The position numbers and the translations under genes were made by a program. Shown here piece after piece: positions 1 to 7,113 of a stretch of DNA of 19,181 nucleotides. This stretch comes from Oceanococcus sp041619315. GTDB taxonomy: Bacteria > Pseudomonadota > Gammaproteobacteria > Nevskiales > Oceanococcaceae. The stretch lies in the NCBI GenBank assembly GCA_041619315.1, contig JBFKEC010000026.1, positions 1 through 19,181 of the forward strand, read 5' to 3'. Below the pieces are notes generated by a model that ran no database searches, was not told where the DNA came from, and was given only the letters and a program-made list of their open reading frames with translations. Numbering within the stretch: the first letter of the stretch is position 1; the number at the start of each line of letters is the position of its first letter.

Positions 1-1
1 C

Positions 2-310
2 AGCGAAGCGCTTGAAAGCGACGAATCGACGGCCTGGTCAGCGCTGTGTCAATGGCTGAATATCGAACAGTCCCACGCGATTGAGCAGGCCATGCTCAAT
101 CCGCTCAGCTGGCCATTCGCCCAACCCGGCCCGTCACTGGCTCCAGCCGGACTGGATGCCGAAGCACACGCCAAATTCAGCACAGAAACGCTTGCACAGG
201 CCGGCAGCCCGCGTCTGGACGGTGCATTGCCCTGGCGCACGGATGGCCAGGGCTTTAACCCGCAGGTGCGTGCACTCGCCGAGGAGTTGGGTTACGCGCA
301 GCGCGCGTGA
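2..310 (+). CDS. Probable sulfotransferase family protein, C-terminal fragment
   Basis: The frame is open from the window edge to a TGA at 308-310, giving the last 102 residues of a longer protein. The tail has a run of features I associate with the C-terminus of bacterial sulfotransferase-family proteins: a helix ending in AMLNPLSWPFAQPGP, then LDGALPWRTDGQGF, then a final helix ending ELGYAQRA. These proteins move a sulfuryl group from PAPS to an acceptor, but the PAPS-binding N-terminal part lies outside the window, so catalysis cannot be judged. The last 19 bp overlap the 3' end of the convergent acetyltransferase gene. A sulfotransferase next to an O-acetyltransferase would fit decoration of a surface glycan or lipid, which is inference. 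The family call rests on remembered motif resemblance only. Confidence 0.5.
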   Translation, partial: SEALESDESTAWSALCQWLNIEQSHAIEQAMLNPLSWPFAQPGPSLAPAGLDAEAHAKFSTETLAQAGSPRLDGALPWRTDGQGFNPQVRALAEELGYAQRA

Positions 311-1113
311 GGCACCTGCTGCAGCCGGTACAACGGCTTTTCCAGACGCCGTACATCAAACCCAGCGGCGCCGGCACGCAACTCGAACGTATCCGGAACC
401 AGCACGTCCAGCTCACCAGTGGCCACACGCTCCTCGAGAAACTCCAGGGTGGCCTCGACCTTTGAAAAATCGACGTGTTCGCGCCAGGGCGCCAGGTCGT
501 AGTGCCACCATTGCAGCGCCATCAGGCGCTCTACGATGGCATCAGGGAAGCGTTGGCGAACAACCTTGGCCGGCGAGCCAACCACAATGGTGTAAGGCGC
601 CACATTGCGGGTCACAATGCTGCCCGCGCCCACCACCGCGCCGTCACCAATGGTGACACCGCGCTTGATGAATGAACCCGCGCCGATATACACCTCGTGT
701 CCAATCACCGTTTCGTTGAGCTGTTTGGAAGCCCACGACGGCCCGGCATCCGCGCCTGGCGCCAGGCGTGAGAAATCCTCAAGCTGATACATCGACGGCA
801 CTTCTTCGGGCCGGGTAAACGCAAACGGGTGGCTGCTGAACCAGTCCATGGGGTGTTCCGGTGGACCGATGACCGAAGATTCACCAATCTGCGCGTAGCG
901 TCCCATGCGTGTGCGATACACACTGGTTGTGCCTGCGGCATTGAAGAACGTGAATGCACCGATGGCGCAATGTTTAAGTCGATGGGCAAACACCCACCCG
1001 GGGCGCTCGTACTTCAGCGAACCCACCACACTGGCCGGCTCGTGCACGATCAAGCCATGCTGATGCAGGGCGGCCGCATCTTTTGGATGAAGTCCCGCAG
1101 GCGACGCGCTCAT
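292..1113 (-). CDS. CatB-like (XAT) hexapeptide-repeat O-acetyltransferase
   Basis: The protein has 273 residues from the ATG at 1113. It is a left-handed beta-helix acyltransferase that would move acetyl from acetyl-CoA to a hydroxyl. Isoleucine/valine-rich hexapeptide turns run at about residues 45-85 and 133-172 (for example VIGHEVYIGAGSFI and VTIGDGAVVGAGSIV). The family-typical end of the helix is NVAPYTIVVGSPAKVVRQRF at about 170-189. The segment EHPMDW with His87 matches the catalytic-histidine loop of xenobiotic acetyltransferases. A C-terminal extension of about 70 residues follows. No clear ribosome site precedes ATG 1113; an in-frame TTG at 1176 would add 21 residues of poor, Cys-rich sequence, so I prefer 1113. 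The 3' end overlaps the convergent sulfotransferase by 19 bp. The acceptor is unknown; a polysaccharide or lipid sugar is more likely than an antibiotic in this setting. Confidence 0.8.
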   Translation of the reverse strand: MSASPAGLHPKDAAALHQHGLIVHEPASVVGSLKYERPGWVFAHRLKHCAIGAFTFFNAAGTTSVYRTRMGRYAQIGESSVIGPPEHPMDWFSSHPFAFTRPEEVPSMYQLEDFSRLAPGADAGPSWASKQLNETVIGHEVYIGAGSFIKRGVTIGDGAVVGAGSIVTRNVAPYTIVVGSPAKVVRQRFPDAIVERLMALQWWHYDLAPWREHVDFSKVEATLEFLEERVATGELDVLVPDTFELRAGAAGFDVRRLEKPLYRLQQVPHARCA

Positions 1114-1468
1114 GAACTTGCTGGCGCGACATCGCCAAAGATTGAAACCTCCACAGCGTCCTGCACAGGGAGACAATTAACGATTAATAACAACATGTGA
1201 CACCTCCGGCTTCGAGTTTCCGCAAGAATCTGACTTGAAAATTCAGACTCAACCATCTCCCCGGACACATAATGGACGATACGCCCCGCTCAAGCTGTCG
1301 TACAGCGGGCACGCCCGACGTCCGAAATCGTGCCCATACGCTGTGCGAAATATCTGACCCGGCCTCAGGCAAACTTCGGGCATAAAAAAACGCCCTCGCT
1401 GGAACCGCGGGGCGTTTGTAAAAAACTGCGGCCAGACGCTCGGCGCCGGACCGATATCTCAGCCTGGA
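1114..1468. other. Gene-free stretch upstream of the acetyltransferase
   Basis: This 355-bp stretch has no convincing coding frame. It holds the upstream region of the acetyltransferase, the terminator of the ligase gene (listed separately at 1384-1417), a small dyad TCTGA-N9-TCAGA at 1229-1247 in an AT-rich patch, and an imperfect hairpin at 1283-1310 without a T-tract. No good -35/-10 pair could be picked with confidence. The region separates two - strand transcription units. Confidence 0.6.
1384..1417 (-). terminator. Rho-independent terminator of the acyl-CoA ligase gene
   Basis: Read on the - strand, a stem pairs AAACGCCCC-type sequence at 1409-1417 with GGGCGTTT at 1388-1396, about nine pairs including one G-T, around a 12-base loop. 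It is followed directly by seven T residues (1390-1384, partly within the stem). It lies 52 bp beyond the stop codon of the ligase gene, as expected for the end of the operon. There is no comparable U-tract on the + strand. Confidence 0.85.
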
Positions 1469-3085
1469 TCAGTCACGCAGTTCCCGTCGCAAAATCTTGC
1501 CGACCGGGCTTTTGGGCAGCTCGGCGATGAACTCGACATGGCGCGGAACCTTGTATGCCGTGAGGTTTTCGCGACAAAAGGCAATGAGCTGCTCTTGCGT
1601 CAGGGATTCGTCCTTGCGCACCGCAAACACCTTGACCGCTTCGCCGCTGCGTTCATCCGGAACGCCAATGCAGGCCGATTCGATCACCCCGTCATGCTCC
1701 GCGCAGACCGCTTCGATCTCGGCCGGATAGACATTGAAACCGGAGACCAGAATCATGTCCTTCTTGCGATCCACAATCTGATAGCTGCCATTGGGATGAC
1801 GAACGGCAATATCGCCAGTACGGAAATAGCCGTCCTCGGTGAAAACCTCGGCATTGGCATCCGGGCGATTCCAGTAGCCGACCATCACTTGCGGACCTTT
1901 CACGCACAGCTCACCGGGCTGGCCATCGGCCGCTTCGGCATCCTGATCATCCAGCAGGCGTATTTGGGTCGATGGAATGGCAAACCCGACCGTACCGCTG
2001 TGCCGGGTTGCATCTGTCGCGTTCATGGTCACCAGCGGTGAGGTTTCCGACAAACCATAGCCTTCCACAATTGTGGTGCCGGTCACCTCCTGCCAGCGCT
2101 GCGCCACGGCCGGTTGCACCGAAGCGCCACCACCCGCAGCCAGGCACAACCGCGAGAAATCCAGTTGATCGAACCCCGGGGTGTGCAACAAGCCATTGAA
2201 CAGCGTATTCACGGCGGTAAACACACTGGCCGGATGACGCTTGAAGGTCTCAACCAGAGCGGGCAGATCGCGCGGATTGGGGACCAGCACGTTGCACGCC
2301 CCGTGCCGCATCATGGCCAACGCGTTCACGGTGAGCGCATAGATGTGATACAGCGGCAACGCCGTGATCACCAGATGCTGCCCTGGCGCCGGCAGCCGTG
2401 CCATACACGGCTCAATCCAGCTGAGCAGCTGCTCCTGATTGGCCATGATGTTGCCGTGCGACAAGGTTGCCCCTTTGGACGGGCCGGTGGTGCCCCCGGT
2501 GTACTGCAGAAACGCCACATCGGTCGGTGCAATCGCCACCGTTTCCAGGTCGCCCTCAACCGACAGCGCATCATTCAGATCGATACGCGCTTCACCGCCA
2601 TACACACCGGTGGGTGCAACCGGCACCCCCATGGGGGCGATCATGACATTCTCGACCACTGTGTCCGGCAAGGCTTCATCCAGCGCAGCCAAAAATGGCT
2701 GTGCGATGACAATGGCCTTGGCTCCGGAATCAATCAATTGATGCCTGAGCTCACGTGCGGTGTACAGCGGATTGACATTCACCACCACCAATCCGGCGCG
2801 CAGTATGCCCAGCACACTGATCGGATAGGACGGCAGATTGGGCATCATCACCGCCACGCGATCGCCCTTGTTGAGGCGGCATTCGCTGAGCAGATAGACG
2901 GCCAGCCGTTCGGACATGTGCTCGACCTGGCGGTAGCTTATGCTCTCTTCGCCGCAAACAAACGCGTTACGGTCGGCATAGCGACGGCAGTCTTCAAGCA
3001 GGATATCAGCGACATTGCCCTGCTCGGGAAACGCGATATCTTCAGGGACCCAGTCCGGATAGGTCTGCTCTAGGCTCACGTTCAC
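1469..3085 (-). CDS. FadD-like acyl-CoA ligase (AMP-forming)
   Basis: This 538-residue enzyme would join a fatty or other carboxylic acid to CoA through an acyl-adenylate. All the adenylate-forming signatures are intact: the phosphate loop YTGGTTGPSKG at 195-205, YGLSET at 343-348, YFRTGD at 420-425, the hinge segment DRKKDMILVSGFNVYPAEIE from 439, and the C-terminal KSPVGKILRREL, with Lys530 as the expected catalytic lysine. Length is usual for long/medium-chain ligases. The start is a GTG with GGAG ten bases upstream; a second GTG lies two codons in. It is the last gene of the - strand cluster, 90 bp after the LuxR-type regulator gene, and ends in a strong terminator. That 90-bp gap contains the dyad motif shared with the transporter promoter, so the gene probably has its own regulated promoter. 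Chain-length preference cannot be read from the sequence. Confidence 0.93.
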   Translation of the reverse strand: MNVSLEQTYPDWVPEDIAFPEQGNVADILLEDCRRYADRNAFVCGEESISYRQVEHMSERLAVYLLSECRLNKGDRVAVMMPNLPSYPISVLGILRAGLVVVNVNPLYTARELRHQLIDSGAKAIVIAQPFLAALDEALPDTVVENVMIAPMGVPVAPTGVYGGEARIDLNDALSVEGDLETVAIAPTDVAFLQYTGGTTGPSKGATLSHGNIMANQEQLLSWIEPCMARLPAPGQHLVITALPLYHIYALTVNALAMMRHGACNVLVPNPRDLPALVETFKRHPASVFTAVNTLFNGLLHTPGFDQLDFSRLCLAAGGGASVQPAVAQRWQEVTGTTIVEGYGLSETSPLVTMNATDATRHSGTVGFAIPSTQIRLLDDQDAEAADGQPGELCVKGPQVMVGYWNRPDANAEVFTEDGYFRTGDIAVRHPNGSYQIVDRKKDMILVSGFNVYPAEIEAVCAEHDGVIESACIGVPDERSGEAVKVFAVRKDESLTQEQLIAFCRENLTAYKVPRHVEFIAELPKSPVGKILRRELRD

Positions 3086-3143
3086 GTGGTCTCAACTCCA
3101 GCTTTTATTGTGTCGTTGTATTGCAGCACTGCCGGGAACGGGT

Positions 3144-3166
3144 AACGCCTAACTATAGGTTGGTTT
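3144..3166 (-). promoter_or_regulatory. Putative operator upstream of the ligase gene (copy 1 of shared dyad)
   Basis: On the + strand the site reads AACGCCTA, five bases, then AGGTTGGTTT. It contains an interrupted dyad CCTA-N4-TAGG. The same arrangement, identical at 20 of 23 positions, occurs upstream of the RND transporter gene at 13788-13810, in the same orientation relative to the gene. Here it lies 58 bp before the ligase GTG and 9 bp after the regulator stop codon. A weak -10-like TACAAC lies 24-29 bases downstream of the site, which would place the dyad at or just upstream of the -35 region, as for an activator. Assignment to the neighbouring LuxR-type protein is inference. Confidence 0.6.
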
Positions 3167-3175
3167 GCGGGTTGG

Positions 3176-6019
3176 CTAGCGCAGCAAGCCCAGGCGTTGC
3201 GCCTGAGCGATAGCACCGGCCCGATTGCGCGTGCCGAGCTTGTTATAGATGTTATGCAGGTGCCACTTCAGCGTGCCTTCAGACACAAACAGGGCCTGAG
3301 CCAGCTTCTTGTTGTTCAATCCCGTGCTGGCCGCACGCTTGAGAATATCGATTTCACGCCGGGTCAATGCTTCCACCGCCGTGTCCAACGCCACTTCGGC
3401 GTTATCCTGATCAAGCAGGCCAAGGGCCTGGGCCAGTTCGGCCAGCATGCCGTCTGCCGCATCCTTTTCCACGCCGGCCTGCCAGGCTTGCTGGCGCGCC
3501 GCGAGTTGATCGGCGATCAGCCCGCGCCCCAGGGCGCCTACATGCAGCATGTAGCGGTAGCGCTGCTGCACCGCCGCTTCAGCCAGCAACTGGCGAAAAC
3601 GACGCCCGGCTTCGTTGCTGTCACCGGCAGCCTGCATGGCAATCGTGAGCAGATAGTCATACTCGGCCTTCATGCGCAGGCGGCCATCCTGAGCCGCCGC
3701 TTTGGACATGCGCTTGAGGCGCTCCTGAGCGGCGCCATGCTTGCCCCGGATCAAGTCCAGATGGGCACGAATCAAATCGGCACAGTTGTCACGATCGCGG
3801 CGGAATTCATCATCCGGATAATCCAGCAGCTTGCGCGCCTGGATCACCGCATCGGCAGCCAGCGTGTCGCCGACGTGCAGGTAGCGCAACACCCGGCGGG
3901 TCGCCAATTGGGTGGTCAGTCGCGGCAGGCCAAACGCCAGCCCCAAAGCCTCACCATCGGCCAGACTCGACACCGCCAGTTCGTCATTGCCATCTTCATC
4001 GGCCAGATAGGACTGGGTCAGATGAGCGAAATACAACGCATCGACCATGCCCTGATTGATGATGGCACTCAAACCATTGTCGAGGTATTCGCGGGCCGCC
4101 GAGAGATCGCCCGCTTCATAAGCAATATTGGCGAGCAAACATCCACTGATACCGGCCGCTGGCGAGCTTTTTCCCAGAGCCTGTGAGATTTCGTCCTGGC
4201 CGCGCCTGCCGGCAAGTCGGGCATCAATAAAGTCGCCACACTTGACCAGGGTCGCCAGCCGGATGTTGTGCACCCAGGACAGCAAGTAGTCACCGCTGCA
4301 GCGGCGGAAACAGGCTTCGCCCTGATCCAGCAGCGTGCGCGCAAGCTCCAGCTGATTGGCGTTGCGCGCAGCCGCAGCATAGGACACCAGCACCTGCCCC
4401 CGTTCGGCGTCACTGGCTTCGGGATAGTCCTTGAGCCACTGACTCATCGGCTCCATGACACTCTGGGCCCGATCCATAATTGCGGCGAGTATGAAATCGA
4501 GCAATTTGAGCTGCCGCGACAGCTCACGCGCGACCTCCTCGGGCAAGCCGGGGAGCAGCGATTCCAAGCGCAAAAGCGCCGCTTGTGCTTCGGGGATACG
4601 GCGTGAAAAACCGAGCACCCAGGTTTGATGCAGCAGCAGTTCAGGATGCTGATTGACCACGCCTTCGGGTAACGCGCTCATCCACTGCAGGTACGAATCG
4701 AACTTGGCATTGTTGCGCACCAGATCATCCGCACTTTCAATCAGACGCTGGGCCAGAACATCCCAATCACCGCTGCGCCGGGAACATTCCAGCGCATCGT
4801 GTACGCGGCCACGCCCCCAACACCAGTCTGCGGTGCGCTTGAGCAGTGAAAGATACAACTCAGGATCGGCCGTGCGCAGACGCCGGCGCATGAAATCCGC
4901 ACACAAGGCGTGAAATCGGAATTCGCCCGTATTGATGTCGATACGCTGCAAGAACAGATTGGCATCCAGAACACGCTGCAACATCGTGCCGACATCATCG
5001 TCATCCGGCATCAGATGACGCAGTAAATCGGCATTGAAATGTTCCGGCACGGCGGCTCGCAGCAAAAACGCCTGCAGTTCTTCATCCAGGCTGTTGAACA
5101 GCACATCACCCAGATAGTCCGTCAGTTCGTTCGACGCGCCGACGAAATCTTCGATCACGGTGCCGGTCTGGCCACGCGCATTGACGCCCATGGCATACAG
5201 ACTCAAGGCGGCTGGCCAACCTTCAGTCTTGCGCGCCAAATCCTCAAGCGCGACGTCGGGAAGCGTGATATCACAGCGCTGGCTGAGCAAATCGCGAATT
5301 TCCTGCAAATCGAATTGCAGCTCGCGCACCCCGAACTCACTGATCTTGCCGGCCAGGCGATAGCGCGACAGGGCGAACTGGCGCAAGTCGCGCCCGCCAA
5401 GAATCAGCGACAGATTGCTCGGCCGATGTTCAATCAGCAGCGCGACGATGTCGCGACCACTGGACGTGCTCAGGTTTTCCAGATCATCCAGAAACAAAAA
5501 CACTGGTCGATCTGCAGATTCCAGATCGCTGGCCAGGCTGGCCATGGCCGGCTCGACCAGATATGACGTTGCCGAGCGCAGATTGCTTTCAGTCAGGGAG
5601 CAATCCACATCAGGAAGCTGCTCGCGCAGGGCCTGCAGAAGGTCGAGCAGCAGGGCTTTGGGGTCACGGTGCTTTTCGCGCATCGACAACCAGCAGCAAT
5701 CGACGTCGCGACTGCGCAACTGATCCTGCCACAAGGCCATGGCAGTGGATTTACCATAACCGGCCGGGGCCAGAAATGCAGCCAGCCCGACGTTGCCATT
5801 CAATATACTGTCAGGCAGGCCCAGACGTGAACGTTCCATTTCACCTTCTGGGCGCACCGGGTTCTGACGAATCAGCCCTGACGGGGCAACACTCGATTCA
5901 TCGCCGTTCTCAGGCGCAGCGTCTGGCAAAGGCGGTCTCCTGATTGCGACTGCGGGCGAATACCCGCGCGGATTTACCGCACCGGACTCTAACCCAGTTT
6001 GCACATTGAAAACAGCCAT
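3176..6019 (-). CDS. MalT/LAL-type LuxR family transcriptional regulator
   Basis: This large ATP-dependent regulator has 947 residues from the ATG at 6019. Seen in order: an N-terminal extension of about 60 residues rich in Pro and Glu; a nucleotide-binding domain with Walker A APAGYGKST at 84-92 and Walker B VFLFLDD at 173-179; a winged-helix/arm region; a long helical TPR-like middle of about 450 residues, expected to bind inducer; and a C-terminal LuxR-type helix-turn-helix at about 885-947 (LTRREIDILK, then KLAQALFVSEGTLKWHLHNI). This layout is that of MalT and AlkS. It sits fifth in the cluster, 42 bp after the YCF48-like gene and 90 bp before the ligase gene, so it is probably co-transcribed with the transport genes it may activate. 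An in-frame TTG at 6037 adds six residues; no clear ribosome site precedes either start. The inducer is unknown; an acid, ester or acyl-CoA is plausible. Confidence 0.93.
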   Translation of the reverse strand: MAVFNVQTGLESGAVNPRGYSPAVAIRRPPLPDAAPENGDESSVAPSGLIRQNPVRPEGEMERSRLGLPDSILNGNVGLAAFLAPAGYGKSTAMALWQDQLRSRDVDCCWLSMREKHRDPKALLLDLLQALREQLPDVDCSLTESNLRSATSYLVEPAMASLASDLESADRPVFLFLDDLENLSTSSGRDIVALLIEHRPSNLSLILGGRDLRQFALSRYRLAGKISEFGVRELQFDLQEIRDLLSQRCDITLPDVALEDLARKTEGWPAALSLYAMGVNARGQTGTVIEDFVGASNELTDYLGDVLFNSLDEELQAFLLRAAVPEHFNADLLRHLMPDDDDVGTMLQRVLDANLFLQRIDINTGEFRFHALCADFMRRRLRTADPELYLSLLKRTADWCWGRGRVHDALECSRRSGDWDVLAQRLIESADDLVRNNAKFDSYLQWMSALPEGVVNQHPELLLHQTWVLGFSRRIPEAQAALLRLESLLPGLPEEVARELSRQLKLLDFILAAIMDRAQSVMEPMSQWLKDYPEASDAERGQVLVSYAAAARNANQLELARTLLDQGEACFRRCSGDYLLSWVHNIRLATLVKCGDFIDARLAGRRGQDEISQALGKSSPAAGISGCLLANIAYEAGDLSAAREYLDNGLSAIINQGMVDALYFAHLTQSYLADEDGNDELAVSSLADGEALGLAFGLPRLTTQLATRRVLRYLHVGDTLAADAVIQARKLLDYPDDEFRRDRDNCADLIRAHLDLIRGKHGAAQERLKRMSKAAAQDGRLRMKAEYDYLLTIAMQAAGDSNEAGRRFRQLLAEAAVQQRYRYMLHVGALGRGLIADQLAARQQAWQAGVEKDAADGMLAELAQALGLLDQDNAEVALDTAVEALTRREIDILKRAASTGLNNKKLAQALFVSEGTLKWHLHNIYNKLGTRNRAGAIAQAQRLGLLR

Positions 6020-6061
6020 TTTTGCCAGGGCCCGCAAGTATTCGAACCCTATAGCACAGAC

Positions 6062-7072
6062 CTAGCGCTGTGTGACGGACGCGAGGTCTTCGGGTGGCAC
6101 GGGCATGACTTTAATGCCCTGGTCGCCGGCAAGATAGACCTGACCGTCACGCACCACCGCAGCATTCAGTGAGCCGGTGTTGCTGGAATCGGCATCCTGC
6201 ACCCGAATCGGGGTCATGTGCCCCGGTGCATCCAGCACCCACAGCCTGCGGTTCAAACCGGTCACCAGCATGCGTTTGGAGGTCACCGGAGTGATGCTGG
6301 TCAAGCCTAGCAAGGTGTCGGATTCGATCTTGCGCCACTCACCCTGATCCAGATCGGTAGTGATGTAGGCATTGCCACGCATACCCACCGCCAACACACC
6401 TTTGGCACCCAGTGCCTGGACGTCATAAAACGAACCATCGTAGGGCGAATCAAGTTGCTGCCACACGCCCTCTTCATCGGTCGCGAAAATGCTGCCCATT
6501 TCGCCAACCATCAGGTAGCGACCCGCTGGCGTGCGGGTGATCGCATACAGGTGCACCGCTGCGTCTGCCACCGCTGGGGCATCAACCGGCGCCCAGTTCT
6601 GGCCACCGTCGCTGGTGCCCAAAAATGTGCCGAATGCGCCTATTGCAAAGCCACGCTGGGCGTTTTCAAAGTAAACATCCAGCAGCGGCCCCTGCCCCTG
6701 CGGGTCAAAGTGCTGCAAGGCCCAGTTTTGGCCGCCGTCACTGGTGTGCAAAATCGCCGCGTCATGCCCGACTGCCCAACCACGCTTGGCATCGGCAAAA
6801 CTGATCGCCGTGAGCAGACGGTCAACCGGTGAGGTGACCTGCTCCCAGCGCTCGCCCTGGGCTGAACGCAGTATGTGCCCGCGCATCCCGACCGCGATCA
6901 ACTGCTCACCGGTGTCCACCACATCCAGCAGCAGACTGTTGCGCGCCATTGGATAGGCTTCGGAGGGACTGGCCTGCAATTCCCCCTGGGCCGATGCCGT
7001 CGCACACAACAGCAAGCCCATGGCGCCGCTGACGGCACGCGCAGCCAATGACCGCACTTCAAAATGTCTCAT
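6062..7072 (-). CDS. YCF48-like secreted beta-propeller protein
   Basis: This 336-residue protein has an N-terminal signal peptide (hydrophobic stretch AVSGAMGLLLCATASA, probable cleavage after ASA at about residue 28), so it acts in the periplasm or at the envelope. The body is made of BNR/Ycf48-type blades: SDGGQNW occurs twice, at 111-117 and 154-160, with the companion strands GWAVG (98-102) and GFAIGAFG (141-148), and less regular blades after that. Ycf48 itself is a photosystem II assembly factor, but bacterial relatives occur beside DUF1302/DUF1329/RND genes, where a scaffold or assembly role is the likely one. The ATG has GGAG eight bases upstream. It lies 41 bp after the DUF1302 gene and 42 bp before the regulator gene. 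No catalytic residues are recognisable. Confidence 0.85.
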   Translation of the reverse strand: MRHFEVRSLAARAVSGAMGLLLCATASAQGELQASPSEAYPMARNSLLLDVVDTGEQLIAVGMRGHILRSAQGERWEQVTSPVDRLLTAISFADAKRGWAVGHDAAILHTSDGGQNWALQHFDPQGQGPLLDVYFENAQRGFAIGAFGTFLGTSDGGQNWAPVDAPAVADAAVHLYAITRTPAGRYLMVGEMGSIFATDEEGVWQQLDSPYDGSFYDVQALGAKGVLAVGMRGNAYITTDLDQGEWRKIESDTLLGLTSITPVTSKRMLVTGLNRRLWVLDAPGHMTPIRVQDADSSNTGSLNAAVVRDGQVYLAGDQGIKVMPVPPEDLASVTQR

Positions 7073-7113
7073 TTATGAAACTCCACGTTGTTCCGCATGC
7101 TCACAACGCCTGC

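Noticed and set aside
1114..1176. Upstream TTG start for the acetyltransferase
   Set aside because: The added 21 residues are Cys/Arg-rich and unlike the family. ATG 1113 gives a normal N-terminus, though it too lacks a clear ribosome site.
1283..1310. Hairpin CCCGCT/AGCGGG in the gap upstream of the acetyltransferase
   Set aside because: The stem is short with a bulge, there is no T-tract on either strand, and the position explains nothing. Chance in GC-rich DNA is likely.
2114..3073. Long open frame on the + strand opposite the acyl-CoA ligase (319 codons)
   Set aside because: It is a His/Gln/Arg-rich shadow of the ligase, which has all family motifs on the other strand. No ribosome site or family resemblance.
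3197..4186. Open frame of 329 codons on the + strand opposite the regulator
   Set aside because: Composition is that of an antisense shadow, and the LuxR-type gene on the - strand explains the region fully, including the helix-turn-helix.
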